Origin: Panopea generosa
Lineage: Eukaryota > Mollusca > Bivalvia > Adapedonta > Hiatellidae
NCBI GenBank assembly: GCA_029582155.1
Contig: CM055901.1
Coordinates: forward strand, 46,063,228-46,127,227
Length of the DNA: 64,000 bases
Direction of reading: 5' to 3'
Within the stretch, counting starts at the first letter, position 1; each line of letters begins with the position of its first letter. Under the pieces are notes generated by a model. That model ran no database searches and had not been told where the DNA came from. It saw only the letters and a program-made list of their open reading frames with translations. The position numbers were made by a program, and so were the translations under genes. Of this stretch, positions 11,277 to 24,600 are shown piece by piece.

Positions 11277-13182
11277 ATGCAGAAACTAAGGTTGATGCTC
11301 CATATTCGCAGTTCTCATGTTGTCCGTTCCAAGCACTGTTATTATTTTTGTATATTTATACCTGTGGATCGAGAAGTAGGGCATGTAGAAACTAAGGTTG
11401 ACGCTTCATATTCGCAGTTCTCATGTTGTCCGCTCCAAGCACTGTTATTATTTTTGTATGTTTATACCTGTGGATCGAGAAGTAGGGCATGTAGAAACTA
11501 AGGTTGACGCTCCATATTCGCAGTTCTCCTGTTGTCCGCTCCAAGCACTGTTATTATTTTTGTATGTTTATACCTGTGGATCGAGAAATAGGGCATGTAG
11601 AAACTTAGGTTGACGCTCCGAATTCGCAGTTCTCCTGTTGTCCACTCCAAGCACTGTTATTATTTTTGTATGTTTATACCTGTGGATCGAGAAGTAGGGT
11701 ATGTATAATCTAAGGTTGACGCTCCATATTCGCAGTTCTCCTGTTGTCCGCTCCTAGAACTGTTATTATTTTTGTATATTTATACCTGTGGATCGAGAAG
11801 TAGGGCATGTAGAAACTAAGGTTGACGCTCTATATTCGAAGTTCTCCTGTTGTCCGCCCCAAGCACTGTTATTATTTTTGTATGTTTATACCTGTGGATC
11901 GAGAAGTAGGGTATGTATAATCTAAGGTTGACGCTCCATATTCGCAGTGTCCTGTTGTCCGCTCCAAGCACTGTTATTATTTTTGTATGTTTATACCTGT
12001 GGATCGAGAAGTAGGGCATGTAGAAACTAAGGTTGACGCTCCATATTCGAAGCTCACCTGTTGTCCGCTCCAAGCACTGTTATTATTTGTGTATGTTTAT
12101 ACCTGTGGATCGAGAAGTAGGGCATGTAGAAACTAAGGTTGACGCTCTATATTCGAAGTTCTCCTGTTGTCCGCCCCAAGCACTGTTATTATTTTTGTAT
12201 GTTTATACCTGTGGATCGAGAAGTAGGGCATGCAGAAACTAAGGTTGATGCTCCATATTCGCAGTTCTCATGTTGTCCGTTCCAAGCACTGTTATTATTT
12301 TTGTATATTTATACCTGTGGATCGAGAAGTAGGGCATGTAGAAACTAAGGTTGACGCTTCATATTCGCAGTTCTCATGTTGTCCGCTCCAAGCACTGTTA
12401 TTATTTTTGTATGTTTATACCTGTGGATCGAGAAGTAGGGCATGTAGAAACTAAGGTTGACGCTCCATATTCGCAGTTCTCCTGTTGTCCGCTCCAAGCA
12501 CTGTTATTATTTTTGTATGTTTATACCTGTGGATCGAGAAATAGGGCATGTAGAAACTTAGGTTGACGCTCCGAATTCGCAGTTCTCCTGTTGTCCACTC
12601 CAAGCACTGTTATTATTTTTGTATGTTTATACCTGTGGATCGAGAAGTAGGGTATGTATAATCTAAGGTTGACGCTCCATATTCGCAGTTCTCCTGTTGT
12701 CCGCTCCTAGAACTGTTATTATTTTTGTATATTTATACCTGTGGATCGAGAAGTAGGGCATGAAGAAACTAAGGTTGACGCTCTATATTCGAAGTTCTCC
12801 TGTTGTCCGCCCCAAGCACTGTTATTATTTTTGTATGTTTATACCTGTGGATCGAGAAGTAGGGTATGTATAATCTAAGGTTGACGCTCCATATTCGCAG
12901 TTTCCTGTTGTCCGCTCCAAGCACTGTTATTATTTTTGTATGTTTATACCTGTGGATCGAGAAGTAGGGCATGTAGAAACTAAGGTTGACGCTCCATATT
13001 CGAAGCTCACCTGTTGTCCGCTCCAAGCACTGTTATTATTTGTGTATGTTTATACCTGTGGATCGAGAAGTAGGGCATGTAGAAACTAAGGTTGACGCTC
13101 CATATTCGAAGTTCTCCTGTTGTCCGCTCCTAGAACTGTTATTATTTTTGTATGTTTATACCTGTGGATCGAGAAGTAGGGC
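11277..13182. repeat. 9-monomer higher-order duplication (953 bp x 2)
   Basis: The marker GTTGATGCTCCATATTCGCA near 11290 recurs near 12243, and the variants between them recur in the same order. Boundaries are approximate. The unit is nine 106-bp monomers less one base. Confidence 0.85.
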
Positions 13183-13280
13183 ATGTAGAAACTAAGGTTG
13201 ACGCTCCATATTCGAAGCTCACCTGTTGTCCGCTCCAAGCACTGTTATTATTTTTGTATGTTTATACCTGTGGATCGAGA

Positions 13281-15398
13281 AGTAGGGTATGTAGAAACTA
13301 AGGTTGACGCTCAATATTCGCAGTTCTCCTGTTGTCCGCTCCAAGCACTGTTATTATTTGTGTATGTTTATACCTGTGGATCGAGAAGTAGAGTATGTAT
13401 AATCTAAGATTGACGCTCCATATTTGAAGTTCTCCTGTTGTCCGCTCCAAGCACTGTTATTATTTTTGTATGTTTATACCTGTGGATCGAGGAGTAGGGT
13501 ATGTATAATCTAAAGTTGACGATCCATATTCGCAGTTTCCTGTTGTCCGCTCCAAGCACTGTTATTATTTTTGTATGTTTATACCTGTGGATCGAGAAGT
13601 AGGGCATGTAGAAACTAAGGTTGACGCTCCATATTCGAAGCTCACCTGTTGTCCGCTCCAAGCACTGATATTATTTTTGTATGTTAATACCTGTGGATCG
13701 AGAAGTAGAGTATGTATAATCTAAGATTGACGCTCCATATTCGCAGTTCTCCTGTTGTCCGCTCCAAGTACTGTTATTATTTTTGTATGTTTATACCTGT
13801 GGATCGAGAAGTAGAGTATGTATAATCTAAGATTGACGCACCATATTCGCAGTTCTCCTGTTGTCCGCTCCAAGCACTGATATTATTTTTGTATGTTAAT
13901 ACCTGTGGATCGAGAAGTAGGGTATGTAGAAACTAAGGTTGACGCTCCATATTCGCAGTTCTCTTGTTGTCCGCTCCTAGAACTGTTATTATTTTTGTAT
14001 GTTTATACCTGTGGATCGAGAAGTAGGGCATGTAGAAACTAAGGTTGACGCTCCATATTCGAAGTTCTCCTGTTGTCCACTCCAAGCACTGATATTATTT
14101 TTGTATGTTAATACCTGTGGATCGAGAAGTAGGGCATGTATAATCTAAGGTTGACGCTCCATATTCGCAGTTCTCCTGTTGTCCGCTCCAAGCACTGTTA
14201 TTATTTTTGTATGTTTATACCTGTGGATCGAGAAGTAGGGCATGCAGAAACTAAGGTTGACGCTCCATATTCGCAGTTCTCCTGTTGTCCGCTCCAAGCA
14301 CTGTTATTATTTTTGTATGTTTATACCTGTGGATCGAGAAGTAGGGTATGTAGAAACTAAGGTTGACGCTCAATATTCGGAGTTCTCCTGTTGTCCGCTC
14401 CAAGCACTGTTATTATTTGTGTATGTTTATACCTGTGGATCGAGAAGTAGAGTATGTATAATCTAAGATTGACGCTCCATATTTGAAGTTCTCCTGTTGT
14501 CCGCTCCAAGCACTGTTATTATTTTTGTATGTTTATACCTGTGGATCGAGGAGTAGGGTATGTATAATCTAAAGTTGACGATCCATATTCGCAGTTTCCT
14601 GTTGTCCGCTCCAAGCACTGTTATTATTTTTGTATGTTTATACCTGTGGATCGAGAAGTAGGGCATGTAGAAACTAAGGTTGACGCTCCATATTCGAAGC
14701 TCACCTGTTGTCCGCTCCAAGCACTGATATTATTTTTGTATGTTAATACCTGTGGATCGAGAAGTAGAGTATGTATAATCTAAGATTGACGCTCCATATT
14801 CGCAGTTCTCCTGTTGTCCGCTCCAAGTACTGTTATTATTTTTGTATGTTTATACCTGTGGATCGAGAAGTAGAGTATGTATAATCTAAGATTGACGCAC
14901 CATATTCGCAGTTCTCCTGTTGTCCGCTCCAAGCACTGATATTATTTTTGTATGTTAATACCTGTGGATCGAGAAGTAGGGTATGTAGAAACTAAGGTTG
15001 ACGCTCCATATTCGCAGTTCTCTTGTTGTCCGCTCCTAGAACTGTTATTATTTTTGTATGTTTATACCTGTGGATCGAGAAGTAGGGCATGTAGAAACTA
15101 AGGTTGACGCTCCATATTCGAAGTTCTCCTGTTGTCCACTCCAAGCACTGATATTATTTTTGTATGTTAATACCTGTGGATCGAGAAGTAGGGCATGTAT
15201 AATCTAAGGTTGACGCTCCATATTCGCAGTTCTCCTGTTGTCCGCTCCAAGCACTGTTATTATTTTTGTATGTTTATACCTGTGGATCGAGAAGTAGGGC
15301 ATGCAGAAACTAAGGTTGACGCTCCATATTCGCAGTTCTCCTGTTGTCCGCTCCAAGCACTGTTATTATTTTTGTATGTTTATACCTGTGGATCGAGA
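13281..15398. repeat. 10-monomer higher-order duplication (1059 bp x 2)
   Basis: AGTAGGGTATGTAGAAACTA at 13281 recurs at 14340, and the rare variants CTAAAGTTGACGATCC, ATATTTGAAGTT and GTATGTTAATACC follow in the same order in both copies. Boundaries are approximate. Confidence 0.85.
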
Positions 15399-16879
15399 AG
15401 TAGGGCATGTAGAAACTAAGGTTGACGCTCCATATTTGCAGTTCTCCTGTTGTCCACTCCAAGCACTGTTATTATTTTTTAATGTTTATACCTGTGGATC
15501 GAGAAGTAGAGTATGTATAATCTAAGATTGACGCTCCATATTCGCAGTTCTCCTGTTGTCCGCTCCTAGAACTGTTATTATTTTTGTATGTTTATACCTG
15601 TGGATCGAGAAGTAGAGTATGTATAATCTAAGGTTGACGCTCCATATTCGAAGTTCTCCTGTTGTCCGCTCCAAGCACTGTTATTATTTTTGTATGTTTA
15701 TACCTGTGGATCGAGAAGTAGAGTATGTATAATCTAAGGTTGACGCTCCATATTCGCAGTTCTCCTGTTGTCCGCTCCAAGCACTGTTATTATTTTTGTA
15801 TGTTTATACCTGTGGATCGAGAAGTAGGGCATGTAGAAACTAAGGTTGACGCTCCATATTCGCAGTTCTCCTGTTGTCCACTCCAAGCACTGTTATTATT
15901 TTTTTATGTTTATACCTGTGGATCGAGAAGTAGAGTATGTATAATCTAAGATTGACGCTCCATATTCGAAGTTCTCCTATTGTCGTCTCCAAGCACTGTT
16001 ATTATTTTTGTATGTTTATACCTGTGGATCGAGAAGTAGAGTATGTATAATCTAAGGTTGACGCTCCATATTCGAAGTTCTCCTGTTGTCCGCTCCAAGC
16101 ACTGTTATTATTTTTGTATGTTTATACCTGTGGATCGAGAAGTAGAGTATGTATAATCTAAGGTTGACGCTCCATATTCGAATTTCTCCTGTTGTCCGCT
16201 CCTAGAACTGTTATTATTTTTGTATGTTTATACCTGTGGATCGAGAAGTAGAGTATGTATAATTTAAGGTTGACGCTCCGTATTCGAAGTTCACCTGTTG
16301 TCCGCTCCAAGCACTGTTATATTTTTTGTATGTTTATACCTGTGGATCGAGAAGTAGAATATGTATAATCTAAGGTTGACACTCCGAATTCGCAGTTCTC
16401 CTGTTGTCCGCTCCAAGCACTGTTATTATTTTTGTATGTTTATATCTGTGGATCGAGAAGTAGAATATGTATAATCTAGGGTTGACGCTCCGAATTCGCA
16501 GTTCTCCTGTTGTCCGCTCCAAGCACTGTTATTATTTTTGTATGTTTATACCTGTGGATCGAGAAGTAGAGTATGTATAATCTAAGGTTGACGCTCCATA
16601 TTCGAAGTTCTCCTGTTGTCCGCTCCAAGCACTGTTATATTTTTTGTATGTTTATACCTGTGGATCGAGAAGTAGGGCATGTAGAAACTAAGGTTGACGC
16701 TCCATATTCGAAGTTCTCCTGTTGTCCGCTCCAAGCACTGTTATTATTTTTGTATGTTTATACCTGTGGATCGAGAAGTAGGGCATGTTGAAACTAAGGT
16801 TGACGCTCCATATTCGAAGTTCTCTTGTTGTCGGCTCCAAGCACTGTTATTATTTTTGTATGTTTATACCTGTGGATCG

Positions 16880-19001
16880 AGAAGTAGAGTATGTATAATC
16901 TAAGGTTGACGCTCCATATTCGAAGTTCTCCTGTTGTCCGCTCCAAGCACTGTTATATTTTTTGTATGTTTATACCTGTGGATCGAGAAGTAGAGTATGT
17001 AGAATCTAAGGTTGACGCTCCATATTCGAAGTTCTCCTGTTGTCCGCTCCAAGCACTGTTATATTTTTTGTATGTTTATACCTGTGGATCGAGAAGTAGA
17101 GTATGTATAATCTAAGGTTGACGCTCCATATTCGAAGTTCTCCTATTGTCGTCTCCAAGCACTGTTATTATTTTTGTATGTTTATACCTGTGGATCGAGA
17201 AGTAGAGTATGTATAATCTAAGGTTGACGCTCCATATTCGAAGTTCTCCTGTTGTCCGCTCCAAGCACTGTTATTATTTTTGTATGTTTATACCTGTGGA
17301 TCGAGAAGTAGAGTATGTATAATCTAAGGTTGACGCTCCATATTCGAAGTTCTCCTGTTGTCCGCTCCAAGCACTGTTATATTTTTTTGTATGTTTATAC
17401 CTGTGGATCGAGAAGTAGAGTATGTATAATCTAAGGTTGACGCTCCATATTCGAAGTTCTCCTGTTGTCGGCTCCAAGCACTGTTATTATTTTTGTATGT
17501 TTATACCTGTGGATCGAGAAGTAGAGTATGTATAATCTAAGGTTGACGCTCCATATTCGAAGTTCTCCTGTTGTCCGCTCCAAGCACTGTTATATTTTTT
17601 GTATGTTTATACCTGTGGATCGAGAAGTAGAGTATGTATAATCTAAGGTTGACGCTCCATATTCGAAGTTCTCCTGTTGTCGGCTCCAAGCACTGTTATT
17701 ATTTTTGTATGTTTATACCTGTGGATCGAGAAGTAGGGTATGTATAATCTAAGGTTGACGCTCCATATTCGCAGTTCTCCTGTTGTCCGCTCCTAGAACT
17801 GTTATTATTTTTGTATATTTATACCTGTGGATCGAGAAGTAGGGCATGTAGAAACTAAGGTTGACGCTCTATATTCGAAGTTCTCCTGTTGTCCGCCCCA
17901 AGCACTGTTATTATTTTTGTATGTTTATACCTGTGGATCGAGAAGTAGAGTATGTATAATCTAAGGTTGACGCTCCATATTCGAAGTTCTCATGTTGTCC
18001 GCTCCAAGCACTGTTATATTTTTTGTATGTTTATACCTGTGGATCGAGAAGTAGAGTATGTAGAATCTAAGGTTGACGCTCCATATTCGAAGTTCTCCTG
18101 TTGTCCGCTCCAAGCACTGTTATATTTTTTGTATGTTTATACCTGTGGATCGAGAAGTAGAGTATGTATAATCTAAGGTTGACGCTCCATATTCGAAGTT
18201 CTCCTATTGTCGTCTCCAAGCACTGTTATTATTTTTGTATGTTTATACCTGTGGATCGAGAAGTAGAGTATGTATAATCTAAGGTTGACGCTCCATATTC
18301 GAAGTTCTCCTGTTGTCCGCTCCAAGCACTGTTATTATTTTTGTATGTTTATACCTGTGGATCGAGAAGTAGAGTATGTATAATCTAAGGTTGACGCTCC
18401 ATATTCGAAGTTCTCCTGTTGTCCGCTCCAAGCACTGTTATATTTTTTTGTATGTTTATACCTGTGGATCGAGTAGTAGAGTATGTATAATCTAAGGTTG
18501 ACGCTCCATATTCGAAGTTCTCCTGTTGTCGGCTCCAAGCACTGTTATTATTTTTGTATGTTTATACCTGTGGATCGAGAAGTAGAGTATGTATAATCTA
18601 AGGTTGACGCTCCATATTCGAAGTTCTCCTGTTGTCCGCTCCAAGCACTGTTATATTTTTTGTATGTTTATACCTGTGGATCGAGAAGTAGAGTATGTAT
18701 AATCTAAGGTTGACGCTCCATATTCGAAGTTCTCCTGTTGTCGGCTCCAAGCACTGTTATTATTTTTGTATGTTTATACCTGTGGATCGAGAAGTAGAGT
18801 ATGTAGAATCTAAGGTTGACGCTCCGTATTCGCAGTTCTCCTGTTGTCGGCTCCAAGCACTGTTATTATTTTTTAATGTTTATACCTGTGGATCGAGAAG
18901 TAGAGTATGTATAATCTAAGGTTGACGATCCATATTCGAAGTTCTCCTGTTGTCGGCTCCAAGCACTGTTATTATTTTTGTATGTTTATACCTGTGGATC
19001 G
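16880..19001. repeat. 10-monomer higher-order duplication (1061 bp x 2)
   Basis: Monomers with the shortened TTATATTTTTTGTATG tract and the variant TCCTATTGTCGTCTCC occur in the same order at 1061-bp spacing (for example the variant near 17150 and near 18211). Boundaries are approximate. Confidence 0.82.
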
Positions 19002-19445
19002 AGAAGTAGAGTATGTATAATCTAAGGTTGACGCTCCATATTCGAAGTTCTCCTGTTGTCCGCTCCAAGCACTGTTATATTTTTTGTATGTTTATACCTG
19101 TGGATCGAGAAGTAGAGTATGTATAATCTAAGGTTGACGCTCCATATTCGAAGTTCTCCTGTTGTCGGCTCCAAGCACTGTTATTATTTTTGTATGTTTA
19201 TACCTGTGGATCGAGAAGTAGAGTATGTATAATCTAAGGTTGACGCTCCATATTCGAAGTTCTCCTGTTGTCCGCTCTAAGCACTGTTATTATTTCTTTA
19301 TGTTTAAATCTGTGCATCGATAACTAGGCAATTTGAAAACTTAGGCTGGCGTTCCCCATTGTCAGTTCTACTGTTGACCTTTTGTCATTATTTATGCTGT
19401 ATGTTTATATCTGTGCATCGAGAACTAGGACATGTGGTGGTTTTG

Positions 19446-20264
19446 CTTATGGCCGGTTCTTTTTATATTTGTGTGCATGTGTTATTGTGCTGCTTGTTTA
19501 TGCTGTAGTGGTGAATTACGCCTCCCAGATGTAAAACGATCACAGCTTTCCACTCTTGAAAACGAAAACGTATGAATAGGATCAAATAGAAGTTTTTATT
19601 GCGACATCATCCTTTGCAACTCACTTCCAAACCACCGGTTTATTACCTAAATAAGATGCCATCGCAACATAAACTTCTTTTTGAACCTATTCAAAGCCTA
19701 AAATTGCTTTTTGTAAGGTTAAAATATAATCTACAGGGGCCTAGCTAGTTTCATTTAAATTGTACACCCGATAGTTTTCCCTAGGTAGGAGTGTGACCCC
19801 CCTGAAGCCCGAGACAAGCTGAGATTTTCCGGGCCTATTATGTCCAAAAGCAACTGTGACACTGATCCTATGGTAACGGTGACTATGACCTTTGAATGCT
19901 ACGTCGCTTGTTTATCACTTATCAAGAAGAAAAAGAAAAAGATGTGTTTATCCACGTTATACCTGTACGAAAGTTTCCTTGGAGTGTATAAACAACATAA
20001 TTAATAAAGGGAGATCACTACAGTGACCTCCAAAGCAATACCAGCAATCTGACAAAAAAGATCGAGTATTTCCCACTGTGCAAATGTTTTATGATCTATA
20101 TTTAGAGGTTTATGTCACAAGTAATGTGTTAAAATCATTAAAGCATGCAATGACTGCTGTCTGTATCTACCATTACATAAGTTTATAACCTTATTCAAGA
20201 TAGAATGCACGGTCAGTCGTGATTCAATATGTACTGAAACGATAGAAATTTAACAGGCTTATCA
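19446..20264. other. Unique DNA with one foldback sequence
   Basis: About 800 bp between two arrays. It contains the imperfect inverted repeat listed separately at 19573-19694 and otherwise no recognised gene or element. Confidence 0.5.
19573..19694. repeat. Imperfect inverted repeat with ~40-nt arms
   Basis: The left arm 19573-19612 (TGAATAGGATCAAATAGAAG and following TTTTTATTGCGACATCATC) is complementary to the right arm 19653-19694, with roughly 34 of 40 positions paired and few gaps. The loop is about 40 nt. It could be a hairpin RNA precursor, a small foldback transposon or a relic. Nothing in sequence decides between these. Confidence 0.75.
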
Positions 20265-20982
20265 AATTTTAATAAACCTGACCTATCTCATGACGATTAC
20301 CATTCATATATGTTAATAAACCTGGCCTATCTCATGACGATTACCATTCATATATGTTAATAAACCTGGCCTATCTCATGACGATTACCATTCATATATG
20401 TAAATAAACCTGGCCTATCTCATGACGATTACCATTCATATATGTTAATAAACCTGGCCTATCTCATGACGATTACCATTCATATATGTTAATAAACCTG
20501 GCCTATCTCATGACGATTACCATTCATATATGTTAATAAACCTGGCCTATCTCATGACGATTACCATTCATATATGTTAATAAACCTGGCCTATCTCATG
20601 ATGATTACCATTCATATATGTTAATAAACCTGGCCTATCTCATGACGATTACCATTCATATATGTTAATAAACCTGGCCTATCTCATGACGATTACCATT
20701 CATATATGTTAATAAACCTGGCCTATCTCATGACGATTACCATTCATATATGTTAATAAACCTGGCCTATCTCATGACGATTACCATTCATATATGTTAA
20801 TAAACCTGGCCTATCTCATGACGATTACCATTCATATATGTTAATAAACCTGGCCTATCTCATGACGATTACCATTCATATATGTTAATAAACCTGGCCT
20901 ATCTCATGACGATTACCATTCATATATGTTAATTAACCTAGCCTATCTCATGACGATTGCCATTCATATATGTTAATAAATA
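20265..20982. repeat. 44-bp near-perfect minisatellite, about 16 copies
   Basis: The unit is GTTAATAAACCTGGCCTATC, TCATGACGATTACCATTCAT, ATAT. Interior copies differ by at most a base or two; only the first (GACCTATC) and last (AATTAACCTAGCC) units carry several changes. This is the most homogeneous array of the window and so probably a recent expansion. Confidence 0.96.
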
Positions 20983-21139
20983 ATTCAATACTTGCGTGTT
21001 TGTTAACCAGCATTTTGCTGGAACGTTTTACTTGATTTCTGTTCAAATATTGAATGGGGTATAGTTTAAAGCCATTTTCATCACATACTGTTATTGTATG
21101 GTGTTTTGTGTAACTTTTAATCATTTTTCAGTCATATCG

Positions 21140-21405
21140 CGACGAGGTCTACTTGAGACAATATTCTGAGCGCTGTCACACTGGAATATCATGCCGCAGA
21201 CACATGGCATGATACCCCTACTCAGGCACATATTATACTGACACCGGGTCGACCAGACCTAGAAGTATTCTCTAAATATTTATCACCAAGCGAGGAAGAT
21301 ACTAGAACCATTTTCCAAGTCTTAAGAGTAACCCGGCCGAGGATCAAACCAGTAACTTTCCGCATCTGATGCGGATGCTCTACCACTGGACCACCAATGA
21401 ACACA
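21140..21405 (-). mobile_element. SINE-like element with tRNA-derived head
   Basis: Read on the minus strand it begins near 21402 with GGTGGTCCAGTGGTAGAGCA (an RNA polymerase III A-box region) and has a B-box-like CTGGTTTGATCCTCGG near 21350. A unique body follows, containing GGTCGACCCGGTGTCAGTAT and ending near CAGCGCTCAGAATATTG. Such tRNA-headed elements depend on LINE proteins for movement. Its body is unlike the tRNA-Leu-like family next to it. Exact ends and target duplication were not established. The 61-codon frame on it is a shadow. Confidence 0.7.
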
Positions 21406-21474
21406 AATACTATATGTTATATAGGTAGAGGAAGAGTTCAGATACAACAAGGACTCTCTTTATAATTCCTTGGA

Positions 21475-21600
21475 TACAAGTTCAATCTGAGTAAAATCCT
21501 ACTGTTTTCCGCAAATAATTGGCAAACTTCCTCACATAAATATATTGGATTGTGTTGGACTCGAACCTATGACATCAGTGGCAGAGGAAAGTCTGAATAT
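21475..21600 (-). mobile_element. Partial SINE of the tRNA-Leu-like family
   Basis: The minus strand reads GTCATAGGTTCGAGTCC (B box), then TATGTGAGGAAGTTTGCCAA, TTATTTGCGGAAAACAG and TTTTACTCAGATTGAAC. This matches the central domain of the plus-strand SINE just to its right and of the copy at 54986. The A-box end and the tail are not recognisable, so it is truncated or decayed. It lies head to head with the element at 21605. Confidence 0.72.
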
Positions 21601-24600
21601 GTATGAGGAGGGGGTGGGTCGGTTCCTCCATGGCCTAATAGTCAAAGATGCTATCTTAAGAACACTCTACCTCTCCACGCTAAGGTCGTAGGTTCTAGTT
21701 CTGCTCGCTCCAAAAACTTTAGGTGAGGAAGTTTGCCAGTTACATGTGGAAGGGTGGTGGTACTACTCAGATTCATTCTGCGATCTACCTCTAACAATAA
21801 AACTGGATAAGCCATATACATAACCTGAATTGTGATGTAAATGTACCGGTACCTCTACCAATTGAACTGGAAAAGCCATATACATCACCTGAAATGTGAT
21901 GTAAATGTACAGGTACCGCTGCCAATTAAACGTAATAAGCCATATATATAACCTGAAATGTGATGTAAATGTACCGGAACCTCTACCAATAAAACTGGAT
22001 AAGCCATATATATAACGTGAAATGTGATGTAAATGTACCGATACATCTACTAATAAAACTGGATAAGCCATATATACAACCTGAAATGTGATGTAAATGT
22101 ACCGGTACCTATACCAATCAAACTGGATAATCCATATATATAACCTGAAATGTGATGTAAATGTACCGGTACCTCTACCAATTAAACTGGATAAGCCATA
22201 TATATAACCTGAAATGTGATGTAAATGTACCGTACCTCTACCAATAAAACTGGATAAGCCATATATATAACCTGAAATGTGATGTAAATGTACCGGTACC
22301 TCTACCAATTGAACTGGAAAAGCCATATATATAACATGAAATGTGATTTAAATGTACCGGTACCTCTACCAATTAAACTGGATAAGCCATATATATAACC
22401 TGAAATGTGATGTAAATGTACCGGTACCTCTACCAATTGAACTGGAAAAGCCATATATATAACATGAAATGTGATGTAAATGTACAGGTACCTCTACCAA
22501 TAAAACTGGATAATCCATATATATAACCTGAAATGTGATGTAAATGTACCGGTACCTCTACCTATAAAACTTGATAATCCATATATATAACGTGAAATGT
22601 GATGTAAATGTACCGGTACCTCTACCAATTGAACTGGAAAAGCCATATATATAACCTGAAATGTGATGTAAATGTACCGGTACCTCTACCAATTGAACTG
22701 GAAAAGCCATATATATAAACTGAAATGTGATGTAAATGTACAGGTACCTCTACCAATAAAACTGGATAATCCATATATATAACCTGAAATGTGATGTAAA
22801 TGTACCGGTACCTCTACCTATAAAACTTGATAATCCATATATATAACGTGAAATGTGATGTAAATGTACCGGTACCTCTACCAATTGAACTGGAAAAGCC
22901 ATATATATAGCATGAAATGTGATGTAAATGTACCGGTACTTCTACCAATAAAACTGGATAATCCATATATATAACCTGAAATGTGATGTAAATGTACCTG
23001 TACCTCTACCAATTGAACTGGAAAAGCCATATATTTAACCTGAAATGTGATTTAAATGTACCGGTACCTCTACCAATTAAACTGGATAAGCCATATATAT
23101 AACCTGAAATGTGATGTAAATTTACAGGTACCTCTACCAATTGAACTGGAAAAGCCATATATTTAACCTGAAATGTGATTTAAATGTACCGGTACCTCTA
23201 CCAATTGAACTGGAAAAGCCATATATATAGCATGAAATGTGATGTAAATGTACCGGTACTTCTACCAATAAAACTGGATAATCCATATATATAACCTGAA
23301 ATGTGATGTAAATGTACAGGTACCTCTACCAATTGAACTGGAAAAGCCATATATATAACATGAAATGTGATGTAAATGTACCGGTACCTCTACCAATAAA
23401 ACTGGATAATCCATATATATAACCTGAAATGTGATTTAAATGTACCGGTACCTCTACCTATAAAACTTGATAATCCATATATATAACGTGAAATGTGATG
23501 TAAATGTACCGGTACCTCTACCAATTGAACTGGAAAAGCCATATATATAACCTGAAATGTGATGTAAATGTACCTGTACCTCTACCAATTGAACTGGAAA
23601 AGCCATATATTTAACCTGAAATGTGATTTAAATGTACCGGTACCTCTACCAATTGAACTGGAAAAGCCATATATATAGCATGAAATGTGATGTAAATGTA
23701 CCGGTACTTCTACCAATAAAACTGGATAATCCATATATATAACCTGAAATGTGATGTAAATGTACAGGTACCTCTACCAATTGAACTGGAAAAGCCATAT
23801 ATATAACATGAAATGTGATGTAAATGTACCGGTACCTCTACCAATAAAACTGGATAATCCATATATATAACCTGAAATGTGATTTAAATGTACCGGTACC
23901 TCTACCTATAAAACTTGATAATCCATATATATAACGTGAAATGTGATGTAAATGTACCGGTACCTCTACCAATTGAACTGGAAAAGCCATATATATAACC
24001 TGAAATGTGATGTAAATGTACCGGTACCTCTACCAATAAAACTGGATAAGCCATATATATAAACTGAAATGTCATGTAAATGTACCGGTACTTCTACCAA
24101 TTGAACTGGAAAAGTCATATATATAACCTGAAATGTGATGTAAATGTACCGGTACCTCTACCAATGAAACTGGATAAGCCATATATATAACCTGAAATGT
24201 GATGTAAATGTACCGTTACCTCTACCAATAAAACTGGATAAGCCATATATATAACCTGAAATGTGATGTAAATGTACCGGTACCTCTACCAATTAAACTG
24301 GATAAGCCATATATATAAACTGAAATGTGATGTAAATGTACCGGATCCTCTACTAATCAAACTGGATAAGCCATATATATAACCTGAAATGTGATGTAAA
24401 TGTACCGGTACTTCTACCAATTGAACTGGAAAAGCCATATATATAACCTGAAATGTGATGTAAATGTATCGGAACCTCTACTAATAAAACTGGATAAGCC
24501 ATATATTATATAACCTGAAATGTGATGTAAATGTACCGGTGCCTCTACTAATAAAACTGGATAAGCCGTATATTATATAACCTGAAACGTGATGTAAATG

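Larger units (their letters stand above)
10546..19445. repeat. 106-bp satellite, about 83 copies
   Basis: The unit is GTTGACGCTCCATATTCGCA, GTTCTCCTGTTGTCCGCTCC, AAGCACTGTTATTATTTTTG, TATGTTTATACCTGTGGATC, GAGAAGTAGGGCATGTAGAA, ACTAAG (106 bp). Copies at both edges (10546-11090 and 19280-19445) are clearly diverged (for example CATTGGCAGTTCTCC and GTGTTCATCGTGAACGAGAG on the left), while the interior is homogeneous. Three interior blocks are duplicated in tandem at 953, 1059 and 1061 bp offsets. Frames of 69-85 codons recur in it only because the unit is stop-poor; they drift by frame from copy to copy. Confidence 0.96.

Noticed and set aside
10613-18919. Many 65-133 codon frames (CRNxRLTLHIRSSPVVRSKHC type)
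   Set aside because: They repeat every 106 bp, which is not a multiple of three, so each ends after about two monomers. Pure repeat artefacts.
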